Shown here one piece after another: positions 24,413 to 36,829 of a DNA stretch of 64,000 bases. Below the pieces are notes generated by a model that did not search any database, was not told the DNA's origin, and saw only the letters and a program-made list of their open reading frames with translations. Within the stretch, counting starts at the first letter, position 1. Each line of letters opens with the position of its first letter. A program made the position numbers and the translations under genes. Source of the stretch: Hofstenia miamia (Eukaryota; Xenacoelomorpha; Acoela); the NCBI GenBank assembly GCA_004352715.1, contig SCFE01000023.1:643752-707751 (forward strand), read 5' to 3'.

Positions 24413-25918
24413 ATTGGAAAAACTAACTGCTTAAATTTTATCAGTGTTCCATTGTTAGCACTAATTTCGTCTAATATATATATAGAGCGTTTCTGTGTGC
24501 ATCAGATCAGTCCAGATTCTGAGTTGTCTCTCTGGATTTGCGCTAACACAGGGTGATGTAAGTTACCCGAATTTTAGTAATTTAATAGGTAAAAGTGATC
24601 TTTCCTCCGAGGGATAAACAAGGTTAGTTGCTACCAGAGGCACTGGAATGGACATATATGGCACGTTTATCCAACTAGTTAACAACAATTGAACTGGATA
24701 TGTTAATAGGCTAATTGGATACGCACCTGTAATCAATGCATTATTCAAATTATCCAATCAAATTCTGCTGCGCTTGTGACATGTACCGAGCTTGGACCTA
24801 AGAAATCTGTTCATTCCCTAACTCTGATACCTCTATTATCGTACTATGCTATAGTAGTGCATTTCTCTATGAATATTTGAAACCGTTTACTTTCTCTTTT
24901 GAAGTTATTTATGAAGATAATCTTACAAATGATTGAGCATATTAGGAAGTGTGGAATCATTCTAAGTTCGAATTATATTCACTATTCATATCTATACGAA
25001 TTTAACACAAAAACTACATCGAATTATTTCTGAATAAAGACTAATTAAATTTCACATTTAAGATATATCCTTTGGTCATGGCTTTACCTGAATATCAAAA
25101 TACTTCTATATTTGCTAAGCTAGTGATTAATTTGNTAAGAATCCCCAAAAGGGGGGGCACTGGCCCCCGGGTGCCTCCCCCCTAAAGCCGCGCCTGATTG
25201 GAAAAACTAACTGCTTAAATTTTATCAGTGTTCCATTGTTAGCACTAATTTCGTCTAATATATATATAGAGCGTTTCTGTGTGCATCAGATCAGTCCAGA
25301 TTCTGAGTTGTCTCTCTGGATTTGCGCTAACACAGGGTGATGTAAGTTACCCGAATTTTAGTAATTTAATAGGTAAAAGTGATCTTTCCTCCGAGGGATA
25401 AACAAGGTTAGTTGCTACCAGAGGCACTGGAATGGACATATATGGCACGTTTATCCAACTAGTTAACAACAATTGAACTGGATATGTTAATAGGCTAATT
25501 GGATACGCACCTGTAATCAATGCATTATTCAAATTATCCAATCAAATTCTGCTGCGCTTGTGACATGTACCGAGCTTGGACCTAAGAAATCTGTTCATTC
25601 CCTAACTCTGATACCTCTATTATCGTACTATGCTATAGTAGTGCATTTCTCTATGAATATTTGAAACCGTTTACTTTCTCTTTTGAAGTTATTTATGAAG
25701 ATAATCTTACAAATGATTGAGCATATTAGGAAGTGTGGAATCATTCTAAGTTCGAATTATATTCACTATTCATATCTATACGAATTTAACACAAAAACTA
25801 CATCGAATTATTTCTGAATAAAGACTAATTAAATTTCACATTTAAGATATATCCTTTGGTCATGGCTTTACCTGAATATCAAAATACTTCTATATTTGCT
25901 AAGCTAGTGATTAATTTG
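24352..25918. repeat. 783-bp exact tandem duplication around a single N
   Basis: Bases 24352-25134 reappear at 25136-25918, separated only by one N at 25135 (offset 784). Each copy begins TAAGAATCCCC within the family B MITE and ends TTAATTTG. The lack of visible differences and the N at the joint argue for an assembly artefact (overlapping contigs or unmerged haplotypes). If so, the true locus is about 784 bp shorter. The two identical minus-strand frames in it are not evidence of genes. Confidence 0.9.
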
Positions 25919-28900
25919 TAAAAGCAGCCAAATGTTAGGAAGTATTTTCTTGCTTAGCTGCATTGCTTAAGAAACAGCATTTGTTTATTCTTTCAAAGAC
26001 CAATATTTTAAATTGTAACCAGAAAAAAAGTACCTTCGCTATTTGACTGAATGCTTGAAGATTTTAATTGATTTGTAATGTTGACATTCTATTAATGTAC
26101 AAAATAAATTATATTGTTGGTTAATGTGGAAGCCTTGTTAAACTATAGTTAAAAAATGAAAATTATCATGTTAAAGTGCAATGCTTAAGTGTAGAAACTG
26201 AGGCTAGATTCTTTCTCACCAATAATTCATTAAAGTCTGAATTTTTCTTTGTTTTAATTCTTTCAAGTCCAATGGCAACTTCAAAATTGAAAATGATATA
26301 TAAACCGGTGATTAAACCTTTTTCTTTTTTGATTCGAATGTATTTTTGTGCAAGCAGTTTAAAAAATTCGAGTACCTATTTCATAAACATTTAAGAATTA
26401 AAATCTGTATTACAAAAAATGTATATTATTTTTTATAAAAAATCAACATTACTTTCATTAGAAATGTTGACTACAATCTTATTTTTATAAAAGAACATAG
26501 AATATTGTTTTGTTAAAAAACGAGAATATTGAAGTTTTTACAACGACACGGAACGAATTTGCCTTCTAGAATTAAGAGCAATTTCTGGCTGTACAAAGCC
26601 TGCGTTTGTAGTCGCAGTTAAAACAAATGATTTCTTGTATTGATTTACTCTTTACATTTTAGTATTGAATTTTTCCCGCATCTGAATCAGTCACTTTCAA
26701 TATATTTCGTTTTGATTGAGGGCGTAGAATTTACGTCAATTTTAATTTATAGAGCCGTACATTACCATTAGTAATTTATTAACGAAGCCTGTCTGTCAAG
26801 CGCCATAGCGATCCATTTTAATTTGCAGCAGCAGCTAATTGGACGATAAGTGTGGAGCTCACAGCTGTTGATAACATAAACGTGTGACGACATCTGTTAC
26901 CTTCGCAATGTTGAAGAGTATATAACGAATTCTCCAAAACATCTGACATTTAGAATTAATAAATTTCATTAATAAACCGCACTTATCTAACCCGTCTTCT
27001 GCGGACGGGATTGGTCAACACACTTTTCAGTTTTTTTCAAGTGTTGTGTACATTCTACTTTCAAATCGCTTGATAATCTGTTGAAAATGCTTCCCATCAT
27101 TGTATTGCTATGCTGTGTAATATAGCTGTCAGAAAATAAATTTTTTGAATTTTAAAGATCTCTAAAAAATATTTCTTTTTCTTGAAAAGAAGATAAATAC
27201 TGCAATTATTGCTATGAAATTTATTCGAAAATTAAAAGTGGTATATAACCATCAAAGAACAAAAAAAACAAAAGAAGTTAATCTGAGAACAGCATGATAA
27301 TTAATAATGTGCAAGAAAATACTTTTCGAATTTCAAGTATATTTCTGTATCAGCAAAACCAAAATATCAATAAAATAAAATATTTTTTTGTTTATTTGCT
27401 GTTATTTTGAGATTTAAAAATAATTCATTTCAATATTTTTACAAAAAATGTAAGTCAGGGAGCTGTAGTTAGCCTGTTTTCGCTTATGGTGATTGGACTG
27501 ATATTAATGCAACTTTACATTAATTCTTAAGTATTTCATTGAATTGTACTTTTTTAGCCTTGTTTTACAACTTAGAAGAAATTTGCAGTGGGAGCCTAGT
27601 TTGAGCACTTTCCTCATTCTCTTTGCTTTTAATCATTTTCATTCATTTATATTCATTGGTACCACCAAGAACTTAAATATTAATTGAGCAATGTTATATT
27701 TGACAAGAATCCAAACAAGATGTTTCTGTATGATTTTCAAATTAAAAGAAAATTACATATTTCTCTCAAATGATACTAAAATTAACGTTGTTGATTATTC
27801 ATTTGTGAATACGTTTTGGTATTAGAAAATAAAGTGTCGAACGTTTTTTAATGAATTATAGTAATCCCTTTGAGGAGCCTAGCATTAACACCAACTTTTT
27901 TCTTGATTTTTAAAGCCTATTTAGCTAAAGATTTACCAAATTTTATCATGTTCTTATTATGTTAAAATATATTTTATTTCCATTTATTAAAAATTAGTAA
28001 TAAAGATATTGAGAGCACTTTGGCGTGAGACGTTGTGGCTTTTTAATTTTCCAAATGTGCTTCAGTGTCCAAAACAAAAACTAGATTAAAAGTGAGACTA
28101 GTATTTCAAATCAATGTTTGGCAAATGTTTGTAAACAGATTAGAAATGCAAATTTCAACTGATTTTTTAAATCATATCTGACCGGCTTCTGCTGGTTCTA
28201 CCTCCGTGAAGTATGTACTCACTGCATTTTAGCATGGTGCAAAACGAAATGGTATTTTTACACGATGCTATTTGTCCAAAATATTTGCCAAGTTATACAA
28301 CGTTATAGAATGATTAATAATTGCAGATATAAAATTCCATTTCAAGTGTTTTTATGGATTAACATATAGCTTTATATCAACATCTCATTTTATTACTCAA
28401 TAGTAAATTATCTTTAATAAAATTGTTTTTATGTATTCGAATTTTATGTTGAAAAACGGTTTATTTTCCAAACAATTTTGTTAGCGTTTATGTTTTCTCA
28501 ATTAAATACGTGTATAATTTTTATTATCTTTTCTTGTCCCTGAAATGTAAGCTTGTTTTGATTTTAGAAGATCTCTTACTTAGCCCTGTAATGCCTGTAT
28601 TTGCAAATTTGCAATTTCAATGACATCCATGCGTAATTTGTATATTGTATTTATTTTGATCGAATACACAAGATTTTTAATGACGTTATGTCAGCAAAGA
28701 CATTCTGTATCTCTACTACTTGTACTTATGAGAGAAATTCCAAAAGCTCGTTTCCATATGTTTATAAGAACCTCGTTACTTACAGCTGCAGCTGTTGATA
28801 CTACATTGAGTATTATCAAGTTTCGGAACAAAATTTAGGCTTCAGTATTCATATTATTAAATATAATTATAAGCAAATCATGTGGTATACAGCAAAATGG

Positions 28901-29520
28901 AAGGCATACACCTTAATGGATTTGTCATTATATTAAGGAATGGAAGTTTATAAATAACTACGCGAAAAGATGTTCGCGATTCCCAAATAATTTAGTTGCA
29001 TAATTTACCCATTAATCTGCCTGTTTGTGTTTTATGCACACGTATATGCTCAAAATATCAACTAGGGGCTGTTTCATTAACAGAAATTAACAAAGCGAAA
29101 AAGTTCAAATATGCTTGATTTAATTTATTGGTTTGTAACTTTGTTTTTCTGCAAGTTCTTCTCCTTTTGGGTGGAAAACTTCTTCAATCGCCTTTCGTTA
29201 TTTACACGTGTAAAAATTAAAAAAAATCGTTTATTGAACAAGTTTAGTGATTAAATCACGGTTGAAATTCTATCTTGTGATAAAAATAAAGCTGAATCAC
29301 TTTATGGGCTTATAAATTCTATTTTACGCAACATTAATTTTCACAAAGATATAAAATTGCGTTTCCATTGTACTTGTAACAAAACGAAATCATAAAAGTT
29401 TTCTCACAATAAATCATTTTCCAAGAAACAGCTGTTGGCATTAATCCTTCCATTAACACGAATTCATTCTGAGAATTACTTCAATTTATGTTTTATTTTA
29501 TACTCATTTTTATAAATTTT
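25919..29520. other. Intergenic, no gene seen
   Basis: AT-rich. Apart from the motif-dense stretch at 26690-26900, nothing can be supported. Open frames at 26176-26394 and 28620-28838 have no recognisable domain. Confidence 0.4.
26690..26900. promoter_or_regulatory. Candidate regulatory island
   Basis: GC-richer, motif-dense non-coding stretch with an AGCAGCAGCTAATTGG block, a CACAGCTGTTGATAAC block (CAGCTG E-box next to a GATA-like TGATAA) and CATCTG. It has no open frame. Enhancer role is inferred from composition only. Confidence 0.2.
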
Positions 29521-29530
29521 TTATTGCATT

Positions 29531-29912
29531 ATATATATATTTATATATATATATATATATATGTTTAGTGAAGAGCCAAAAGTCTGTTATATTCTGAATT
29601 GGACATTGTTATTTGTGATCTGGACATTTTAGGCTATCAATTAACTATTTTATAAAATTTTTTTATAAAACACTCCAATAGGCCAATGAAGGGTCAATGA
29701 AGTCTATTTCATTTTATGTGCGTTATATGTAACCCTAAGTGAAACTTTTCTTGGTATACATTAACAAATATATATATATNNNNNNNNNNNNNNNNNNNNN
29801 NNNNNNNNNNNNNNNNNNNNNNNNNNNNNNNNNNNNNNTCAATGAAGTCTATTTCATTTTATGTGCGTTATATGTAACCCTAAGTGAAACTTTTCTTGGT
29901 ATACATTAACAA

Positions 29913-29957
<45 letters not shown>
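29531..29957. repeat. (TA)n tracts and 86-bp duplication flanking a gap
   Basis: TA tracts lie at 29531-29562, at 29768-29779 and around 29917-29957. Sequence 29694-29779 is repeated at 29839-29924 (one visible A/G change in the TA tract) on either side of N at 29780-29838. As at 5.2 and 25.1 kb, the same sequence on both sides of a gap suggests unmerged contig ends. Confidence 0.88.
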
Positions 29958-29959
29958 AC

Positions 29960-30960
29960 ATATATTCAATGACAAATTTTTCTATTGTTTTTACTTTTTA
30001 AAGAATTGTTTTAAAAAATAGTGTGTTAAGCATCCAGTCATTCATTTAAATATTCTTTGACAAACAGAACAAAACGCCGGAATTTTCACTGAACAATAAA
30101 GCGGTTTACGTTTGAAAGATTTCTTTTCAATATCATTACATTTTATAGACCAGTGTGTCATCGAATCGCAGATTTCCTTTATTAATTTATAGATTCCAGT
30201 TCACTTTCAAATGTAAAAAATCACATTTCCTCAATCAATAAGTAATACGGTGTTGTAATTAATAAAGCATGGATTTGAATTCTCTGGATAAATTTCTTGT
30301 ACATTTTTAATATCAACTGATTGTGTCTTATAAGAAACAGTTTATAAAAAAATTATTTGACTGTTCTTTAGTTTTTAGTTCGTTCATTTATCGTTTTATT
30401 TTCCAAGAGGACTGCATCATTACAGCAAAATAAATAGTAAATTAAGATTGAAGTCAATTAATTACTTTAGTGATTTACTTAGTTACAGGAATAGAAGGAA
30501 AATTGCTATTTTTTTCAGTTTTAACATTGGTCATTGAAACAACTTAACATTGAAATTATTTTGAGTGAAATTAGTTATTTTATTTTGTTTGATGGAATTT
30601 GTATTTCTAAAACAATATATTTTGAAAAACAACTTTTGAATGTAGATTACTTGCACAAGAACATTCCTCAAAACCTTTATCGTGCAGAGGAGTTTCACAT
30701 GATTTACATCTTCTACTCGTCTTTCCATTGCACGTCGTACATTTTTATCAGATGGGAGGACTACACAATGAATAAACTTTGTTGATATGTGAATTGCAAT
30801 TTCACACTTACAATCCAGAGCCGAAATGGCTATATTTCTCAGAATTTGTAGATTTTTTTTATAATATAAAATTTTTATTTATGACTACATCTAGGCCCAA
30901 TGTGAATAGGCTGACCACAATGTTTTAAACATAAACTGGGTGGCTACAAGCTGTTAGCTG
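29960..30960. other. Intergenic, no gene seen
   Basis: AT-rich sequence. The overlapping frames at 30531-30785 on both strands have no recognisable motif. Confidence 0.4.
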
Positions 30961-30964
30961 CATA

Positions 30965-31315
30965 CAGAGATGGACATGGGCCGAAAATTTAGGCCCTAAC
31001 CCGGCCCAAGATTGCTTGAATCCGGCTCGACCGATTAAAATTAATGCAAACTCTGCCCATTTTAAGCCCATTTTTAAAATATTTGTCAAAAAAATTTCTT
31101 TAATTTGTCGGTTTGCTCCAACAAAATTTGGTATGATAGATGCTTCTAATAAAATCTAAATACTGAAATTGAAGATTCTAAATTGAAAATTTAGAAAAGT
31201 ATTTATAATTATATCTTATATAAAATTCAATATATGTGCTTGCACTGTTCCGGAATAGTCAGTTTTTTATATTTCCGCTCATTTTTTCCATTTCTTCGGC
31301 CCATGTCCATCTCTG
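30965..31315. mobile_element. hAT-type MITE (family C)
   Basis: Long inverted termini: CAGAGATGGACATGGGCCGA at 30965-30984 and its inverse complement TCGGCCCATGTCCATCTCTG at 31296-31315. The flanks GCTGCATA and GCTGCGCA form an 8-bp target duplication with two transitions. The 351-bp body has GGCCC-rich sub-terminal words and no open frame. The superfamily call rests on duplication length and CAG/CTG ends. Confidence 0.75.
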
Positions 31316-31870
31316 GCTGCGCAATGGCTGTAGTATATCTCACAGCTAAGCAACTACAACCAAAAGACCGGCAAAATATGGCTAAGCGAACTGGCTAAAT
31401 CACTGAATTTAAAATGCAAAAGTCAACAATTGTAGTCATATTGCAATATTGCTGTCAAACCAATGTAATAATCAACTTCATTGTTCCTGTTTAGCAACTC
31501 ATGAAATTCACACTTCATCTATGTACTAATTGTTATTGGAAATTCTGAACTCCTAATCAACTGTTCCTATATACCCAATTCCCATGTCTTAATGGATCTT
31601 TTACAAGATGTAATGTAATAAAACAATTGTCAGCAGATGCTAAGTGTTGCAAATGAGATTACTCAATGTTGCAAATGATTGGGATATCTAAACATATGAT
31701 ATGTATACTTATTTACCAAGCAGCCGAAAACATCCGGCCCTATATCCTACTATATTTTTGACCCAGAAGTAGATATTTTGCAACACGCATTTTTATATGA
31801 AGAAGATATAGAAATGATAACTTTTGTTGATGAACTGTAAAATTTCTTAGTTTACGCTTGCATATAAGTG

Positions 31871-33624
31871 CAGAGTTGGAATTGGGTTGGGCCAGATTTT
31901 CGACATTGCAATTTGGGGTCTAATTTTATATTTGGTATTTGAAGTACGTGAAAAAATTCACTTGAAAACTTCAATGACAAAAAGCATTCCCTTTAAGTTT
32001 AATCACCATTGTTGGCTGATGCAATACTTCTAATATCTAAATGTTGTCTGCTATAAGCAAAGAGCGTTTCTAAAAACTCCCTCTTACTTTTTGCTGATGT
32101 AAGTTGATGTAATTTGTAAAAGATGATTACTTCAAAAAGCAGTATTATTATAATGACTCTAAATATGAATATTTTTTCATCTTCTGGTATTCAGGCCATC
32201 TGAGTATGTTTAGCACCTGTTGCAAGCATGCATTTAAGGATTAATACAAACATATTTTCTATTTTACCTATTTTAAGGGGTAATGGGGTATATTGTTTAG
32301 ACATGCAGGAACGTATTTTTTTTTTTTCAAACATTACATAAATTGATCTAGTAAAAGAAATTAACAACGTTTTTAATGAAATTCGTGTAAAAACTTGTCA
32401 ATTTTTTTTGCTGAAACTCCAATTGTTTAAGCGTCATTTTGAACAGCAGAAAAATTCTAACACAATATTTGCAAGCAGGGAGCCTAGACCAAGGCTACTT
32501 TAATAAAATAGCAAATTTTTAGTTGGATGTTAATAATAGAGAAGTATTCAAAATTTTTTATATTAAGTTGCGAATAATGGTAAAACATATACAACCAATG
32601 GTGCTATTAAATTGAAAAATATTCAATTACTCTAGAAGAGTAATTATTGTTGCTAATAATGCGATTAGAAACTCATTGTTGTAGTTGGGTTTTACCTAGT
32701 TTAATGTTGTAAAACATAACACAAAGGTTTAAGGTTTTTGAAGAACGTTTAAAAATACATATACACTATACGCATTAAGATAAACTAGGCTAACTGCAAT
32801 AGTAGATTTCAAAAATGTCAAGTAGAGTGCAACATTGAAAGCTAAGTTTTGTCATGCCCAGTTAATATTAAAATATCTGGATATAAAAATGTGGATAAAT
32901 CGTTGTTAGTTATAGTTATACCAACAATCGCCATTTATCTCACTTAACGTTACAATAATATCAATTTCAACATTTTTATATGTTTTTCATAGACGTCTAA
33001 GCAAGAGATCAAAATATAAACACTTGAATTTATAAAAAGAAGATTTTTGACATTTTATTATTTTGTGAGTTGAAAGCGTTTAAAAATTTAAAGAAGAAAG
33101 CAACAAAAAGTAAAACAATTCTAAGCAATTTAAGAATAATCTATGCACAAATTTGAAACAATAGAACATTTTTGTCTTCATTGGTAACATTTGAGCCAAT
33201 TCACACTTAATACTATTTCGTCTTGGTAGCCAAATACAGACGTTTACAGGAGGGGCACATATCTACTCTAGGAAGGGTGGATCAACTTGAACCCCAAGCC
33301 TACTGCCTTGTATGACGCGCTGATTGTATTAAGGTTAGCAATGCAATTTGAATTTCAACAATTGAATTATTAGCATTGTTGACAGACTTAAGCGGATGTG
33401 CACATTAATCAACACATTTTGTAAATTATCCAATCAACTTCATAGTGTAGTGCTTAGGGGCCACTATGAGGGAGAAGAAACTCAGTGGCGTAAAAGAACA
33501 ATTATTTGCGCCGGGCCGAGCTTGGTACGAATAATTGGTATTTTGAATTGGGCTGGGCTTGGGCCTAAACTGCATTGGGCTGGGCCGCGCTTGGACCTAA
33601 AAAATCGGCCCAATTCCAGCTCTG
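31871..33624. mobile_element. Long non-autonomous hAT-type element (1.75 kb)
   Basis: The left terminus CAGAGTTGGAATTGGGTTGG (31871) pairs with the right terminus, which read inversely is CAGAGCTGGAATTGGGCCGA (ending 33624). The flanks are TATAAGTG (31863-31870) and TATAAGTC (33625-33632), an 8-bp target duplication with one change. The right end carries several GGGCTGGGC/GAGCTTGG words as subterminal repeats. No transposase frame survives in the 1754 bp, so it is non-autonomous or decayed. Related right-end words occur near 57130-57166 and 24070-24100. Confidence 0.7.
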
Positions 33625-33639
33625 TATAAGTCATATGTC

Positions 33640-35250
33640 AGTATTGTCTAAAGCTAAAATTTTGATTTATTTGTAGCAAGTAATTGTACAGATTTCACAA
33701 AATCCAAGTTTTAATATCTTACGATTATGCACAGTAACCTCAAAATCGAAATGAACGTTTGGGTTAAGTGGTTTAAACAATAAATAGTTAAGCAAATTAG
33801 CATTTTTTTCGAGTTTTGTGGTGTAGTGTGATAATATATTTTTTATGAAATCCAATGATACGTAGAAATATACATGTGTTAATTATGTTTTGTAATTTTG
33901 CCAATATTACCATCGTTTTGTTAGTTAATGGAGATAATTGAAATCACACCTTCAATGGAGGTCCTTAATTAAAAGACACTATGTTGATATATTTGTTTTT
34001 CCAACCCCTTAATTCTGTCAATGTTTTCCAATTTCAATAAATTAATTTTTCTTTGGTTGCTTCATCCAATTCTATTAAATTCTTCTGCGATTTGCGCAGT
34101 ACAATGGGTGGAAATGTCCCCTTACGCTAGATTTAATTAATACCTTTTATTGCTTCCCACAAATCTAAAATGTATTTCCGCAGAGTTAATAAACATGGCT
34201 GTTGTTGCTCTGAATCCTCTTTGTTTTCATAATTTGAATTCTTGCAAAGATGCATGTCAAACAGGGAATTAGGCTTACGTTTTGTGATGTATATTGTCTG
34301 ATAACGAATTTCTCATACGCTGGAGTTGAATTCCACTTAAATCCAAAGTCCATTGCTTTTTGCAAGAATATGATTTATATTCACGACAATAAAATTTAAA
34401 GTAAAAAGACTAAACCACTAGAACTTTTCAGTGGTAAAATGGACTTTTTTAGTTGAACACTAAAAATTACTGCCTGTTTTAGCGGCGATAGAATTATATG
34501 GGATATCAATTTTATCACGTCACTTACTTAATACATTCCTGAAACTTCAAGAAATATATATGTTACAGCAAGATTGTGAAATTAGGAATTTCGTGAAATC
34601 CCTAAAATTCAATGAATTTGTAAAATTGGTATTTAATATACCTAACTTCATAAAAACATTAAAATACGTAGATAATTCATGTATTTTTTATGAACAATAC
34701 TAAACCTAACCTTAACCCTAATCCCAACACCAACTCCTCAAACTTAGTTGTTTTATGAAGTTTTTTAAATGAAATATATATATATATATATGTTTTTATT
34801 GAAGATAACTCAGAGTTATAAATGGGTAGACGTTTTCAGAAATTAAATTACCCAATTATTTATGTAAATTTGTCCCAGTGAGAAGAATTAGACATAGATT
34901 TTAAGTAGGCTTTCTTATTTGTTTACTAATGATTTCAAATTTTTTGAAATGGTTGTTTTTGAGGACTGCTATTTATACAAATACCTCGTTGATATTGTAA
35001 CCGTTAAGAATCAGAAATGAAATGATAAATGTTATTTTAGTCCAGTACAACTAGATTGTAATTAATATTAAAAATTTAATTTGGTTGACTTTGCTTCTGC
35101 TGGTATGTAAAATAATGTAGAGAAATTCCAGTCATTTTGCTTCAGTTTCTTTAATCAGCAACCCTAGGTTTATTTGCATACTCACAATGACCCTTTTTTC
35201 TAAAGTTGATGAATTTAAATCAAACCTGTCCAATTTTACTTCGTTTATCG
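33640..35250. other. Intergenic, no gene seen
   Basis: AT-rich. It contains a (TA)n tract at 34774-34792 and a short telomere-like CCTAACCTTAACCCTAATCC run near 34712. Confidence 0.4.
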
Positions 35251-35259
35251 AGCTCAAAC

Positions 35260-36080
35260 ACCTGAAATGAGATATGGTATGCAACAGTAAATTTATATAC
35301 GCAAGCAGAAGCAGAACAGATGCAAGAAATGAAAAAGCTCAAGCGACCAAAACTTTATGATAGGGGTGTTTGGAGACATATCGCTTTAGACAGAGGACTT
35401 ACCCATACCTCGATGGAGTATGTTCTCTAACTAAAACGTTGATGATATTGATGGGCGCTTTAAGCGAAATTGGTGATGATAATCCAAAATGTCATAAAGC
35501 CTATATTCGGAAGCGTAAAATCTCAAGCGCCGATCAATGCTCTGGTATGCACATGTGCCAATTTAAAGACTAGACTTTTCAACCTAAAAATCCTAATGCC
35601 TATGCTATTTCGGCGAAATAAATTTTTAGGGTCTTATTATAAATGACCTATACATTTACCTATGTCTTATCTCGGGAGAAAATTCATATAACCGCATAAT
35701 TTTTGGAGCACCACATGGTGTATCGCTTTGCTGCCAATGGCCAGACGCGATGTTAAAGCATGGGCTGTATAGTTTAACTGATTCAGGATGCGCTTCGCCT
35801 TCCGGAATTGAAAACAAAAAACTATTTCGTATAGACAAAGAGCTAAAAGTAATTAAAGACAAATAGCTGATAAGTCCAAGTTTGCTTATATTAGCTCAGC
35901 GGGTAAATTTTCTATCTTTTTTCAGCATCATAAGCGAACGTTTACCAAAAATTTCACAGATTTTCCATATACAAGAGCCGAATGCTTTGGATGGTGTTTG
36001 CCAAGTCATGCGGGCCTGAGTGTCTGTTGCGAAATTGGAATTTATATGATATTCCTCTCACTTTTCAAGTTTCAATAGAC
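35260..36080 (+). other. Cluster of coding-like open segments, unidentified
   Basis: Several plus-strand open segments follow each other in an otherwise AT-rich desert. (1) About 35260-35408 contains MQEMKKLKRPKLYDRGVWRH. (2) About 35430-35570 contains ALSEIGDDNPKCHKAYIRKR. (3) 35630-35866 opens right after a strong acceptor (AATAAATTTTTAG) and contains NSYNRIIFGAPHGVSLCCQW, ending in TAG. (4) About 35925-36080 opens after TTTTTTCAG and contains RAECFGWCLPSHAGLSVCCE. None matches a family I know. They could be exons of a fast-evolving or taxon-restricted gene, or a frameshifted pseudogene or transposon. A donor-acceptor chain joining them was not established. Confidence 0.3.
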
Positions 36081-36424
36081 ATAGAATATTGTTTATGTAA
36101 CTTAACCGTATATATGGGTTAGGAAATTGAAGTCTTCACATCATTTATGGGGACAAGATATTTGTTTATTAGTATTCTATCAAATGATTTATTAAAATGT
36201 CACAAAATCTGTTAGTTTGAGAATAGTGTTTGATTATAATGATAAATCCTATCATCGAATGTTGGCTCCAAGGTAATTTACATGCAGCCTTATTGATTGA
36301 ATTAAATCTAACTATATTACAATAGTTCAACTCTGTCTGTTTAACCGTGCGTTTTTGAATAATGCATCTCAAATGAATCAATTATGACTTTTAAACATTT
36401 TGCTTGCGGTGATTTTTGATTTTA

Positions 36425-36710
36425 CCTAATGCGCGCCATTTTCTTCTCACTGCGTCGCATTGAGCTGGAACCAATTGAGTGTCGGTATATTGTTATCCCA
36501 TCATCTCTTCTTCCCGCTGCACAACAATGCAGAGTGTTAGCTCATCACTGCTCTTCAACAGTCGACCAGCTTACTACCCACGTGAGTAGAGAGGCTAAAT
36601 GCAGGTGCAGACACATCAGGCAGATGGTCATAGTGCCATTTGTAGTGTATCTCGTTTTAATGCGCGCGTCCACTCTCTAGGATTACGTCTCCCTTCCCGC
36701 TGTCTGAGTA
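36425..36710 (+). promoter_or_regulatory. GC-richer island, candidate 5' exon or enhancer
   Basis: The island has much higher GC than its flanks, with a strong donor-like site CAC|GTGAGTAG at 36582. It has three E-boxes within 50 bp: CACGTG (36579-36584), CAGGTG (36602-36607) and CAGATG (36621-36626). It lies 11 kb upstream of the first E-protein exon recognised here. E-protein genes in vertebrates have many alternative 5' exons, so a non-coding first exon or promoter is possible. The plus-strand open frame (36429-36680) has no recognisable domain. Confidence 0.25.
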
Positions 36711-36829
36711 TTCTTTTACAACCTATTTACATCTCGTGTGCATTTATACAACAACATTTTTTCTATCCACAATTTCTTTGTTTTAAAGCAGTGCTCTGCA
36801 AGATTTATATTAACATTATATTTTTCTAA

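Noticed and set aside
24563-25541. Two identical 64-codon minus-strand frames
   Set aside because: They are the same sequence seen twice because of the gap-flanking duplication; no family match.
34706-34740. Telomere-like CCTAACCTTAACCCTAATCC run
   Set aside because: Short, degenerate and interstitial; not a telomere.
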